Source: Yoonia vestfoldensis SKA53 (GTDB lineage: Bacteria > Pseudomonadota > Alphaproteobacteria > Rhodobacterales > Rhodobacteraceae). From it: a stretch of 64,000 nucleotides of DNA. Shown in pieces: positions 57,284-64,000 of the stretch (position 1 is the stretch's first letter; the number at the start of each line of letters is the position of its first letter). The notes below the pieces were generated by a model. It searched no databases and had not been told where the DNA came from. It worked only from the letters and a program-made list of their open reading frames with translations. Location of the stretch: assembly GCF_000152785.1 (NCBI RefSeq), contig NZ_CH672414.1, positions 1,419,154 through 1,483,153 on the forward strand. The letters are read 5' to 3'. The position numbers and the translations under genes are program-made.

Positions 57284-57312
57284 TTGCGCAGCAGCGCCGA
57301 ATCCACTATGGG
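57284..57312 (+). promoter_or_regulatory. Candidate pyrG promoter
   Basis: TTGCGC (57284-57289), a 17-base spacer and TATGGG (57307-57312) lie about 75 bases before the pyrG start in the 158-base secG-pyrG gap. A 7-bp hairpin TTGCCGA/TCGGCAA (57240-57263) just after secG could end the secG message. Confidence 0.45.
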
Positions 57313-57387
57313 TCAAATCCCGTGATGATGCGATTTTAACGGGTCGCTTTCCCACTTATTTTAGACTTTTCACGGGGGCTGCCGCCT

Positions 57388-59031
57388 ATGGCACGTTATA
57401 TTTTCATCACCGGTGGCGTTGTGTCTTCTTTGGGCAAGGGGCTGGCCTCTGCGGCCCTTGGGGCCTTGTTGCAGGCACGCGGCTTTTCTGTCCGGCTGCG
57501 CAAGCTTGACCCTTACCTGAACGTCGATCCGGGCACGATGTCACCGTTTGAACATGGCGAGGTTTTCGTCACCGATGATGGGGCCGAAACCGATCTGGAC
57601 CTTGGGCATTACGAACGCTTTACCGGCGTGCCTGCCCGGCAAACGGATTCGGTTAGTTCCGGGCGCATCTATTCCACCGTGTTGGAAAAGGAACGGCGCG
57701 GCGATTATCTGGGCAAGACCATTCAGGTCGTCCCGCATGTCACCAACGAGATCAAGGAATTCCTGAAAATCGGCGAAGACGAGGTCGATTTCATGCTGTG
57801 CGAAATCGGCGGCACCGTCGGCGATATCGAGGGCCTGCCGTTTTTCGAGGCGATCCGCCAGTTCGCGCATGACAAGAAACGCGGGCAATGCATTTTCATG
57901 CATCTGACCCTGCTGCCTTATCTGGCCGCCAGTGGTGAATTGAAAACCAAGCCGACCCAGCACAGCGTCAAGGAATTGCAATCTATCGGGATCGCGCCCG
58001 ATATCCTTGTCTGCCGGTCGGAACACCCGATCCCAGAAAAAGAACGCGAAAAGATCGCCCTGTTCTGCAACGTGCGCAAAGAGGCGGTTGTTGCAGCCTA
58101 TGATCTGAAATCCATCTACGAGGCCCCATTGGCCTATCACGAACAGGGGCTGGATCAGGCGGTGCTGGATGCCTTCGATATCTCGCCTGCGCCCGCGCCG
58201 AACCTTGCGATGTGGCATGATGTCTATGACCGCATCCACAACCCCGAAGGCCATGTGAAAATAGCCATCGTCGGCAAATATACCCAGCTGGAAGACGCCT
58301 ATAAATCCATCGCCGAGGCGCTGACCCATGGCGGCATGGCCAACCGGGTGAAGGTCAAGATCGAATGGGTCGATGCGGAACTGTTCGACCGCGAAGATGC
58401 CGCCCCCTATCTGGAAGGTTATCACGCCATTCTGGTCCCCGGCGGCTTTGGCGAACGCGGCACCGAGGGCAAGATCAAGGCCGCGCAATTCGCCCGCGAA
58501 AAGAAGGTCCCCTATCTGGGCATCTGTCTGGGCATGCAGATGGCCGTGATCGAGGCAGCGCGCAATGTCGCGGGACTGGCCAAGGCAGGGTCAGAAGAAT
58601 TCGACCACGAGGCCGGTGGCAAACGGTTTGAGCCTGTGGTCTATCACCTCAAGGAATGGGTGCAGGGCAACCACACCGTCGCGCGCAAGGCCGATGACGA
58701 CAAGGGCGGCACCATGCGGCTGGGGGCCTATACCGCCAGCCTCAAGCCCGGATCAAAGGTTGCAGATGTCTATGGCAGCACCACGATCGAGGAACGGCAT
58801 CGGCACCGTTATGAGGTGGACACCAAATACCGCGAGACGCTGGAAAGCGCGGGCCTGCTGTTTTCGGGCATGTCGCCCGATGGCAAGCTGCCCGAGATCG
58901 TGGAATGGCAGGACCACCCCTGGTTCATCGGTGTACAGTTCCACCCCGAGCTGAAATCAAAACCCTTTGCCCCGCACCCGCTGTTCGCCGATTTCGTGCG
59001 CGCCGCGGTCGAGATGTCGCGGCTGGTCTGA
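57388..59031 (+). CDS. pyrG: CTP synthase
   Basis: Makes CTP from UTP, ATP and glutamine. The synthetase domain begins [20 protein letters not shown], with [20 protein letters not shown] and [19 protein letters not shown]. The glutaminase domain (from about residue 290) carries the nucleophile cysteine in [14 protein letters not shown] and the His/Glu pair in [14 protein letters not shown]. The length is 547 residues. The start is fixed by the family N-terminus. Confidence 0.98.
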   Translation: MARYIFITGGVVSSLGKGLASAALGALLQARGFSVRLRKLDPYLNVDPGTMSPFEHGEVFVTDDGAETDLDLGHYERFTGVPARQTDSVSSGRIYSTVLEKERRGDYLGKTIQVVPHVTNEIKEFLKIGEDEVDFMLCEIGGTVGDIEGLPFFEAIRQFAHDKKRGQCIFMHLTLLPYLAASGELKTKPTQHSVKELQSIGIAPDILVCRSEHPIPEKEREKIALFCNVRKEAVVAAYDLKSIYEAPLAYHEQGLDQAVLDAFDISPAPAPNLAMWHDVYDRIHNPEGHVKIAIVGKYTQLEDAYKSIAEALTHGGMANRVKVKIEWVDAELFDREDAAPYLEGYHAILVPGGFGERGTEGKIKAAQFAREKKVPYLGICLGMQMAVIEAARNVAGLAKAGSEEFDHEAGGKRFEPVVYHLKEWVQGNHTVARKADDDKGGTMRLGAYTASLKPGSKVADVYGSTTIEERHRHRYEVDTKYRETLESAGLLFSGMSPDGKLPEIVEWQDHPWFIGVQFHPELKSKPFAPHPLFADFVRAAVEMSRLV

Positions 59032-59045
59032 CAACGCTGGTGGGT

Positions 59046-59079
59046 GGGGCTGAAATATTTGTGACAATATTTCAGCCCC
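59046..59079. terminator. Long hairpin between convergent pyrG and the MipA/OmpV gene
   Basis: A perfect 14-bp inverted repeat GGGGCTGAAATATT/AATATTTCAGCCCC (59046-59059 with 59066-59079) with a 6-base loop stands 14 bases after the pyrG stop. No T run follows on either strand, so it may be a bidirectional 3'-end stabiliser or a factor-assisted stop. Confidence 0.6.
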
Positions 59080-59083
59080 CCTC

Positions 59084-59821
59084 TTAGAACCCGAAGCTGA
59101 AGCGCCGCGTGACCATCAGGCTGACACTGGTCTGATCCTTGCTTTGCACGACGGGGCTGTCGGCGGCGTCGCCTTGCAGCTGGTCATAACGCAGGATGCC
59201 AAGCACGCCCCAATCGGGTGTCACCTGATACATGACCTCGGCCGCGATGCCGGCGCTGATCACCCCTGCACCTGCATCATAGGCGTCAAAGGCGCTGGCC
59301 GTTGCCTCGGCTGCGGTGACGCCGAAATAGGTCTGCGCGTAATCATCGCTGCCCCATAAGAGGCGCGGGCCACCGCGCAGGGACCACGCGTCGTCAGCCC
59401 TGTAGACAAGGTCACCACCGAGCTCGGCCACAAAGGCCGCATGTCCACCAAGGCCGTAACGCAATGCGCTAAACACTTGGTATTGCGGGGCAATAAACGT
59501 CACTTCGCCGCCAACCTCTAGCGTCGGATCAATATCGCTCAGACCTGTCAGTGCGGCATGGTCACTGGCCGTCCGCGCCCGGACAAACCGCAGCGACCCA
59601 CCAAGATCAAGGCTGTAAAGCCCGCTCTCACCCAGCGCGATGTCCCCTGCTAAAGTTTCAGCAAACTTCAACCGTCCAGTTACGCCAGTCTCGTTGCTGT
59701 CCGCACCGAAATAGGCCGGGGCAGACCTTGCGCCCAAGCCGATAAAAACGTCCGTGCCGTCATTCGTCTGGGCCAGCCCGGACACCGGGAACCCCAGCGC
59801 CAAAATCATCAAACAACGCAT
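59084..59821 (-). CDS. MipA/OmpV-family outer membrane protein
   Basis: A 245-residue predicted beta-barrel. The ATG at 59821 gives a signal peptide MRCLMILALGFPVSGLAQ and has AAAGGAAAG upstream. The mature part begins DVFIGLGARSAPAYFGADS, the MipA/OmpV pattern, continues with alternating polar and hydrophobic strands, and ends in the aromatic SVSLMVTRRFSFGF, a typical Bam-recognised last strand. The role is unknown; MipA itself is a scaffold for murein enzymes, but most homologues are uncharacterised. Confidence 0.85.
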   Translation of the reverse strand: MRCLMILALGFPVSGLAQTNDGTDVFIGLGARSAPAYFGADSNETGVTGRLKFAETLAGDIALGESGLYSLDLGGSLRFVRARTASDHAALTGLSDIDPTLEVGGEVTFIAPQYQVFSALRYGLGGHAAFVAELGGDLVYRADDAWSLRGGPRLLWGSDDYAQTYFGVTAAEATASAFDAYDAGAGVISAGIAAEVMYQVTPDWGVLGILRYDQLQGDAADSPVVQSKDQTSVSLMVTRRFSFGF

Positions 59822-59939
59822 AACTTTCCTTTCATCCGTCTGGCGCCACCAAATCGCGTCCGGCGCCCAGAGGCAAGTGACTTGGCACCACGGCCGCACA
59901 AGGGTAGGCACGCATCAGCCCAATCAAAGGTTTCAGATC

Positions 59940-60728
59940 ATGCTGTCCTATCAACACGGCTATCATGCCGGCAATCTTGCGGATGTCCATAAACATGCGC
60001 TGCTGGCGTGGATGCTGGCCTATCTGACGCAAAAGGACAAACCCCTGTCCTATCTGGAAACCCATGCCGGACGCGGGCTTTATGATCTGACCGATGCCGC
60101 AGCCCTCAAGACCGGCGAGGCCGCCAAGGGGATCGCTGTTGCCGCCGACTGGTTTGCGCCAGATCATCCGTACAGGACGGTACTGGGACGTATCCGCGCG
60201 ACATATGGCGCAAACGCCTATCCGGGGTCACCGCTGGTGGCCGCAGAGATGCTGCGCCCGGTTGACAGCATCCATCTGGCCGAATTGCACCCGCAGGAAT
60301 ATGCAGCGCTGGCCACCAATATGGCCCCCTATGGCGGCGTGTTCCGCCAACGCGACGGGTTCGAGATGGCGCTATCGCTCTGCCCGCCCGATCCGCGCCG
60401 GGGGCTGATGCTGGTCGATCCCAGTTTCGAGGTCAAAACGGATTACGACACGATCCCGCCCCTGCTGGCCAAGGTGCATCGCAAATGGGGCGTGGGGGTT
60501 CTGGTGCTGTGGTATCCGATCCTGACCGATGGCCCGCACCGCCCGATGCTGCGCACCCTACAGGAGGCTTTCCCCGAGGGATTTCGCCACGAAGTCGGCT
60601 TTCCCCCCGCCCGTGAAGGGCACCGGATGACAGGCTCTGGCCTGTTCGTGGTGAACCCGCCTTACGGGTTGCAGGACGAAGGCGCGCGCCTGTCAGCGAT
60701 GTTCCAACAGCAGCTCATGCAGAATTGA
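59940..60728 (+). CDS. rlmJ: 23S rRNA (adenine2030-N6)-methyltransferase
   Basis: Single-domain DNA/RNA adenine methyltransferase-like enzyme. The start MLSYQHGYHAGNLADVHKH is the family N-terminus (SYQHGFHAGN type). The SAM-binding region includes SYLETHAGRGLYDLT, and the catalytic motif IV is LVDPSFEVKTDYD, in which the common DPP(Y/F)E is DPSFE; the aspartate is kept. VVNPPYGL lies near the C-terminus. The length is 262 residues. It is divergent from the MipA/OmpV gene. Confidence 0.93.
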   Translation: MLSYQHGYHAGNLADVHKHALLAWMLAYLTQKDKPLSYLETHAGRGLYDLTDAAALKTGEAAKGIAVAADWFAPDHPYRTVLGRIRATYGANAYPGSPLVAAEMLRPVDSIHLAELHPQEYAALATNMAPYGGVFRQRDGFEMALSLCPPDPRRGLMLVDPSFEVKTDYDTIPPLLAKVHRKWGVGVLVLWYPILTDGPHRPMLRTLQEAFPEGFRHEVGFPPAREGHRMTGSGLFVVNPPYGLQDEGARLSAMFQQQLMQN

Positions 60729-60765
60729 TGTTTGTTCCGGCGCGAAAACCCACTATGTCGGGCAT

Positions 60766-61203
60766 ATGTTTGCAGACCTGATCCGGCGCATGACCGCCCC
60801 CGCCCCACAGCCCCTGTCCGACCCCGATGCGCGCTTGGCGCTTGGCGCGCTTTTGGTGCGCATCGCGCGCACGGATGGCCGCTATGATCCATCCGAGAAG
60901 GCGCAGATCGACCAGACCCTGATGTCCCGCTATGATCTGGACGAGGCCGAGGCCGCAACCCTGCGCGCCGATTGCGAGCGACTGGAATCAGAGGCCCCCG
61001 ACACCGTCCGTTTCACCCGCGCGATCAAGGATGCCGTGGCCTATGAACAGCGCCTGTCGGTGATCGAGGCATTGTGGCGTGTTGTCTTGGCCGATGGCCT
61101 GCGCGATGTCCATGAAGACAGCATGATGCGGATGACCGTGTCCTTGCTGGGGATCACCGATCAGGACAGCAATGCGGCACGGCTTCGCGTCACGCCGTCG
61201 TGA
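60766..61203 (+). CDS. TerB-family (tellurite resistance TerB-like) protein
   Basis: A 145-residue all-helical protein with the TerB domain pattern: LALGALLVRIARTDGRYDPS (acidic metal-like pair), EKAQIDQTLMSRYDLDEAEA and the second half IEALWRVVLADGLRDVHEDS. Isolated TerB domains are common in alphaproteobacteria and are not by themselves evidence for tellurite resistance. It begins 37 bases after rlmJ and overlaps the following PhnD-like gene by four bases, so the two are probably translated together. Confidence 0.87.
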   Translation: MFADLIRRMTAPAPQPLSDPDARLALGALLVRIARTDGRYDPSEKAQIDQTLMSRYDLDEAEAATLRADCERLESEAPDTVRFTRAIKDAVAYEQRLSVIEALWRVVLADGLRDVHEDSMMRMTVSLLGITDQDSNAARLRVTPS

Positions 61204-61943
61204 TCGCCAGCCTGCCGATGTATCTGCGCCCCGCCAACACGGCGGCGCATTGTGCCCTTTGGGCCTTGATCCGCGACGGTTTGCGCAACCGCGACCTGCC
61301 CGCGCCTGATGCGTTGGACGAAGATATCGACTATCAAGCCAGCTGGGCGCATCCTGATCTGGTGCTAGGCCAGATCTGCAATCTGCCCTATCGCGCGCAG
61401 TTCCGTGACCGCGTGACGCTGGTTGCAGCGATGGATTACGATCTGCCGGGCTGTGCGCCGGGCTATTACAATTCGGTTTTCATTGTGAACCGCGACAGCC
61501 ACCTGTCCGATTTGCGCCATTTGCGCGGCAGGCGGATGGCCGCCAGCGCCCTGTTGTCGCAATCAGGCTATGGCGCAGCCCAGCAATGGGGGGCGGATCA
61601 GGGGTTTGTGTTTGCCAGCCCTTTGATCACTGGCAGCCATGCCGCCAGCATCAAGGCAGTGGCGACAGGAGCCGCCGATTTTGCCAGTATCGACGCACAG
61701 ACATGGTGGATGGCGCAGCAGGACGATCCGCTGACCGGACAGGTCAGGGTGATCGGCACCACCCCCGCCAGCCCCTGCATGACGCTGATCACGCGCAAAG
61801 AACAAAACCCCGCGCCCTACCTTGCTGCCGTCACTGACGCCATTGCCGCCTTGCCCGAAACACACCGCCAGATGCTGGGGTTGCGCGGCGTTGTGGCGCT
61901 GCCGCCTGCGGCCTATGACATCGCTTTGCCGCCCGATCCTTAG
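61200..61943 (+). CDS. PhnD-like substrate-binding protein without signal peptide
   Basis: A 247-residue protein of the phosphate/phosphonate-binding (PhnD) periplasmic fold: SLPMYLRPANTAAHCALW at the start, GYYNSVFIVNRDSHLSDLRH and the lobe-linking SGYGAAQQWGADQGF, then SHAASIKAVATGAADFASID. No Sec or Tat signal or lipobox is visible, and the start is a GTG overlapping the TerB stop (GTGA), so it may act in the cytoplasm or be fused functionally with another partner. An in-frame ATG seven codons in would also lack a signal. The ligand is unknown. Confidence 0.8.
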   Translation: MIASLPMYLRPANTAAHCALWALIRDGLRNRDLPAPDALDEDIDYQASWAHPDLVLGQICNLPYRAQFRDRVTLVAAMDYDLPGCAPGYYNSVFIVNRDSHLSDLRHLRGRRMAASALLSQSGYGAAQQWGADQGFVFASPLITGSHAASIKAVATGAADFASIDAQTWWMAQQDDPLTGQVRVIGTTPASPCMTLITRKEQNPAPYLAAVTDAIAALPETHRQMLGLRGVVALPPAAYDIALPPDP

Positions 61944-62058
61944 GCATCTGCCTCGTGACGTGTGGTTAACCGTTACCAAACCGTTGCAAACGCCGCGAAA
62001 AGCGGGCCTAATCGGCGCGGAGTGAAGCAAACGAGCCTGCCAGAAAAGAAGCCTGAGC

Positions 62059-62832
62059 GTGACCAACAGCGTCCCTGTGATCGAAATTCGTGACCTGCAT
62101 AAATCCTATGGGTCGCTCGAAGTGTTGAAGGGCGTCGATATTACCGCGCCCGCAGGCCATGTCGTGTCGCTGATCGGATCGTCAGGATCGGGCAAATCCA
62201 CCTTGCTACGCTGCGCAAACCTGCTGGAAGATAGCCAGCAAGGCGATGTGATCTTTTGTGGTGAGGCTGTGACCTGGAAAGGCACCGGATTGAACCGCCG
62301 TCCAGGCGATCACGCGCAGATGATCCGCATCCGCACCAATCTGTCTATGGTGTTCCAGCAGTTCAATCTCTGGGCGCATATGACGATTCTGCAAAACGTG
62401 ATGGAAGCCCCTGTCACCGTTCTCAAACGCCCCAAGGCCGAGGTCGAGGGCGCGGCGCGCGCCTATCTGGACAAGGTCGGCATCGGCGACAAATGCGATG
62501 CCTATCCCGCGCAGCTGTCAGGTGGTCAGCAGCAACGCGCGGCGATTGCACGCGCGCTTTGCATGGAACCCAAGGCGCTGTTGTTCGACGAACCGACCAG
62601 CGCGCTGGACCCCGAACTGGAACAAGAGGTGATCCGCGTGATCAAGGATCTGGCCGCCGAGGGCCGCACCATGATCATCGTCACGCATGACATGCGCCTT
62701 GCCGCCGATGTCAGCGACCATGTCGTGTTTCTGCATCAGGGCCGCATCGAAGAACAAGGCGCGCCTGACGCGCTTTTTGCCAATCCGACAACGGAAAGAC
62801 TGCGCGGATTTCTATCCGCAACAGTCGCTTAA
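62059..62832 (+). CDS. Amino acid ABC transporter ATP-binding protein, GTG start
   Basis: HisP/GlnQ-type ATPase of a polar amino acid importer, 257 residues. Walker A is LIGSSGSGKSTLLR (about residues 35-48), the Q-loop is in VFQQFNLWAHMTI, the signature is QLSGGQQQRAAIARAL, Walker B is KALLFDEPTSALDPE and the switch histidine is in IIVTHDMRLA. It is preceded by a 115-base gap and followed by the binding-protein gene after 17 bases, then the permease. Confidence 0.94.
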   Translation: MTNSVPVIEIRDLHKSYGSLEVLKGVDITAPAGHVVSLIGSSGSGKSTLLRCANLLEDSQQGDVIFCGEAVTWKGTGLNRRPGDHAQMIRIRTNLSMVFQQFNLWAHMTILQNVMEAPVTVLKRPKAEVEGAARAYLDKVGIGDKCDAYPAQLSGGQQQRAAIARALCMEPKALLFDEPTSALDPELEQEVIRVIKDLAAEGRTMIIVTHDMRLAADVSDHVVFLHQGRIEEQGAPDALFANPTTERLRGFLSATVA

Positions 62833-62849
62833 TCATCAACGGGAGAAGT

Positions 62850-63572
62850 ATGATGAACAAACTGATCGTGACAAGTGTAGCTGCCGCGCTTTTGGGCAGT
62901 GCCGCGATGGCGCAAGACGTGGTGCGCCTTGGCACCGAGGGCGCCTATCCTCCGTACAACTTCATCAACGACGCCGGTGAAGTCGACGGGTTCGAGCGGG
63001 AACTGGGCGACGAGCTGTGCGCGCGCGCCGAACTGACCTGCACATGGGTCACCAACGACTGGGACAGCATCATCCCAAACCTTGTGTCCGGCAACTATGA
63101 CGCGATCATCGCCGGCATGTCGATCACCGAGGAACGCAAGGAAGTCATCGACTTTTCAGACCCTTACACACAGCCAGACCCATCCGCGTTTCTGGCCATG
63201 GGCGATGTTGATTTTGCGAACGCCGTGATCGCGGCGCAATCCGGCACCATTCAGGCCAGCTATGTCACCGGCATGGCGGGTGCGACATTGCTGGAATTCG
63301 CGACACCGGATGAAACCATCTCGGCCGTGCGCAATGGCGAGGCGGATGCCGTTCTGGCCGACAAGGCATTTCTGGAACCGATCGATTCCGAAGGCGGCGA
63401 TCTGTCCTTTGTCGGTGACGATGTGCTGATCGGTGGTGGCATCGGTCTGGGCGTGCGCCAGTCAGATACCGAGCTGCGCGACACATTCAGCGCCGCGATC
63501 CAGTCGATGAAGGATGACGGCAGCCTGAACGCGCTGATCACCAAGTGGCTGCCAGGTTCGGCCACGTTCTAA
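62850..63572 (+). CDS. Amino acid ABC transporter substrate-binding protein (SBP family 3)
   Basis: Periplasmic receptor of the same importer, 240 residues. The signal peptide MNKLIVTSVAAALLGSAAMA is followed by QDVVRLGTEGAYPPYNFIND, the family 3 signature, with later DWDSIIPNLVSGNYDAIIAG and GMSITEERKEVIDFSDPYT. Either of two adjacent ATGs (62850, 62853) may be used; GGGAGAA precedes them. The ligand is probably a polar or basic amino acid, not definable by eye. A stable hairpin follows before the permease gene. Confidence 0.94.
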   Translation: MMNKLIVTSVAAALLGSAAMAQDVVRLGTEGAYPPYNFINDAGEVDGFERELGDELCARAELTCTWVTNDWDSIIPNLVSGNYDAIIAGMSITEERKEVIDFSDPYTQPDPSAFLAMGDVDFANAVIAAQSGTIQASYVTGMAGATLLEFATPDETISAVRNGEADAVLADKAFLEPIDSEGGDLSFVGDDVLIGGGIGLGVRQSDTELRDTFSAAIQSMKDDGSLNALITKWLPGSATF

Positions 63573-63581
63573 TCGCAAGGC

Positions 63582-63603
63582 GCCCCGGCCATCGTGCCGG
63601 GGC
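63582..63603 (+). repeat. Hairpin between binding-protein and permease genes
   Basis: GCCCCGGC/GCCGGGGC (63582-63589 with 63596-63603) with a 6-base loop and no T run. At this position it is likely to protect the upstream mRNA end, helping make more binding protein than permease. Confidence 0.6.
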
Positions 63604-63708
63604 CTCACCCTCAGATAGTGCGGTCCCGCCATTTTCAGCTTTTGCACAGACCCTGCGACATTGGAGACATTCCAATGGTTTGCCTGCTACCTGACAACAG
63701 GCAAGCAT

Positions 63709-64000
63709 ATGCAGATCTATTCTGCTGTCGGGACGGTGCTTTTGCTACTGGCGCTGACAGCACCTGCGGCGCTGGCCTTTGGCTTTGCCGGTGCGGCCGC
63801 CGCGCGCAGTGCCGTGGCTCCGTTGCGCTGGATCGGCAACACCTATATCGCCGTCGTGCGCGGCGTGCCGGATATCGCGTTTTTCCTGTTCTTCGTGATC
63901 GCGCTGGATCAGGCGCTCGAATACGTCCGGCACCGGGTCAAATGCCCCGACTGGGAACAGGCTGTCTGGCAAGGCAATGATTTTGTGGTCTGTCAGGCCG
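63709..64000 (+). CDS. Amino acid ABC transporter permease, first ~97 residues (cut by the right edge)
   Basis: HisM/HisQ-type inner-membrane permease. The ATG at 63709 gives MQIYSAVGTVLLLLALTAPA as a first hydrophobic helix, then GAAAARSAVAPLRWIGNTYI and the conserved VVRGVPDIAFFLFFVIALDQ, the equivalent of the FRGTP motif of this family. It shares the importer operon with the ATPase and binding protein. A CPDW insertion follows the motif; its typicality cannot be judged from the part seen. Confidence 0.85.
   Translation, partial: MQIYSAVGTVLLLLALTAPAALAFGFAGAAAARSAVAPLRWIGNTYIAVVRGVPDIAFFLFFVIALDQALEYVRHRVKCPDWEQAVWQGNDFVVCQA

Noticed and set aside
60766-61203. Tellurite resistance locus
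   Set aside because: Only an isolated TerB-like domain is present, without terC, terD or related genes, so a resistance function is not supported.

Overview
The window is high-GC alphaproteobacterial DNA, most probably from a marine member of the Rhodobacteraceae (roseobacter group). This rests on gene order and protein character. There is a long dcw cluster with an sRNA-like leader before mraZ, a DUF1127 gene followed by an anti-Shine-Dalgarno hairpin array, hflK-hflC-degP, a CobT/CobS pair, a purA-secG-pyrG neighbourhood and a pyruvate carboxylase. There is no IS element, prophage or CRISPR array. The region reads as chromosomal core, with most novelty in the non-coding parts.

1-18.5 kb, minus strand: the division and cell wall (dcw) cluster, transcribed right to left. 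The order is leader RNA, mraZ, rsmH, ftsL, ftsI, murE, murF, mraY, murD, (a flavoprotein gene on the opposite strand), ftsW, murG, murC, a small membrane protein, murB, ddl, ftsQ and ftsA, which runs off the left edge. Start and stop codons overlap at most junctions, so genes are probably translationally coupled. A 13-bp GC-rich hairpin followed by TTTT lies between the likely promoter and mraZ. This matches the published UpsM sRNA arrangement of Rhodobacter.

18.7-30.5 kb: a GNAT acetyltransferase overlapping the Fe-S carrier Mrp; a DUF1127 gene followed by seven hairpins that each display CCTCCTCCC or a close variant (CcsR/cuckoo-type array, 20.8-21.1 kb); a divergent Lrp regulator and LysE exporter; a UvrD/PcrA helicase; an FMN-dependent 2-hydroxy acid dehydrogenase; pyruvate carboxylase; tRNA-Gly; and a receiver-like orphan protein.

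30.6-45.1 kb: histidine genes hisB-hisH-(lytic transglycosylase)-(DUF2147, opposite)-hisA-hisF-hisE; a CoA-binding protein; a zinc-ribbon protein; RlmB; tRNA-Tyr with a clear promoter; a GT-A-like protein; a VOC protein divergent from MetY; a large envelope protein of unknown function; divergent cobT/cobS; an FG-GAP protein and a 2Fe-2S ferredoxin.

45.2-64 kb: hflK-hflC-degP membrane quality control; glutathione reductase; ribose-5-phosphate isomerase; serine dehydratase; thiamine pyrophosphokinase; a family-restricted orphan; DUF2842; purA, secG and pyrG; MipA/OmpV; RlmJ; TerB-like; a PhnD-like protein without a signal peptide; and an amino acid ABC importer (ATPase, binding protein, first permease cut by the right edge).
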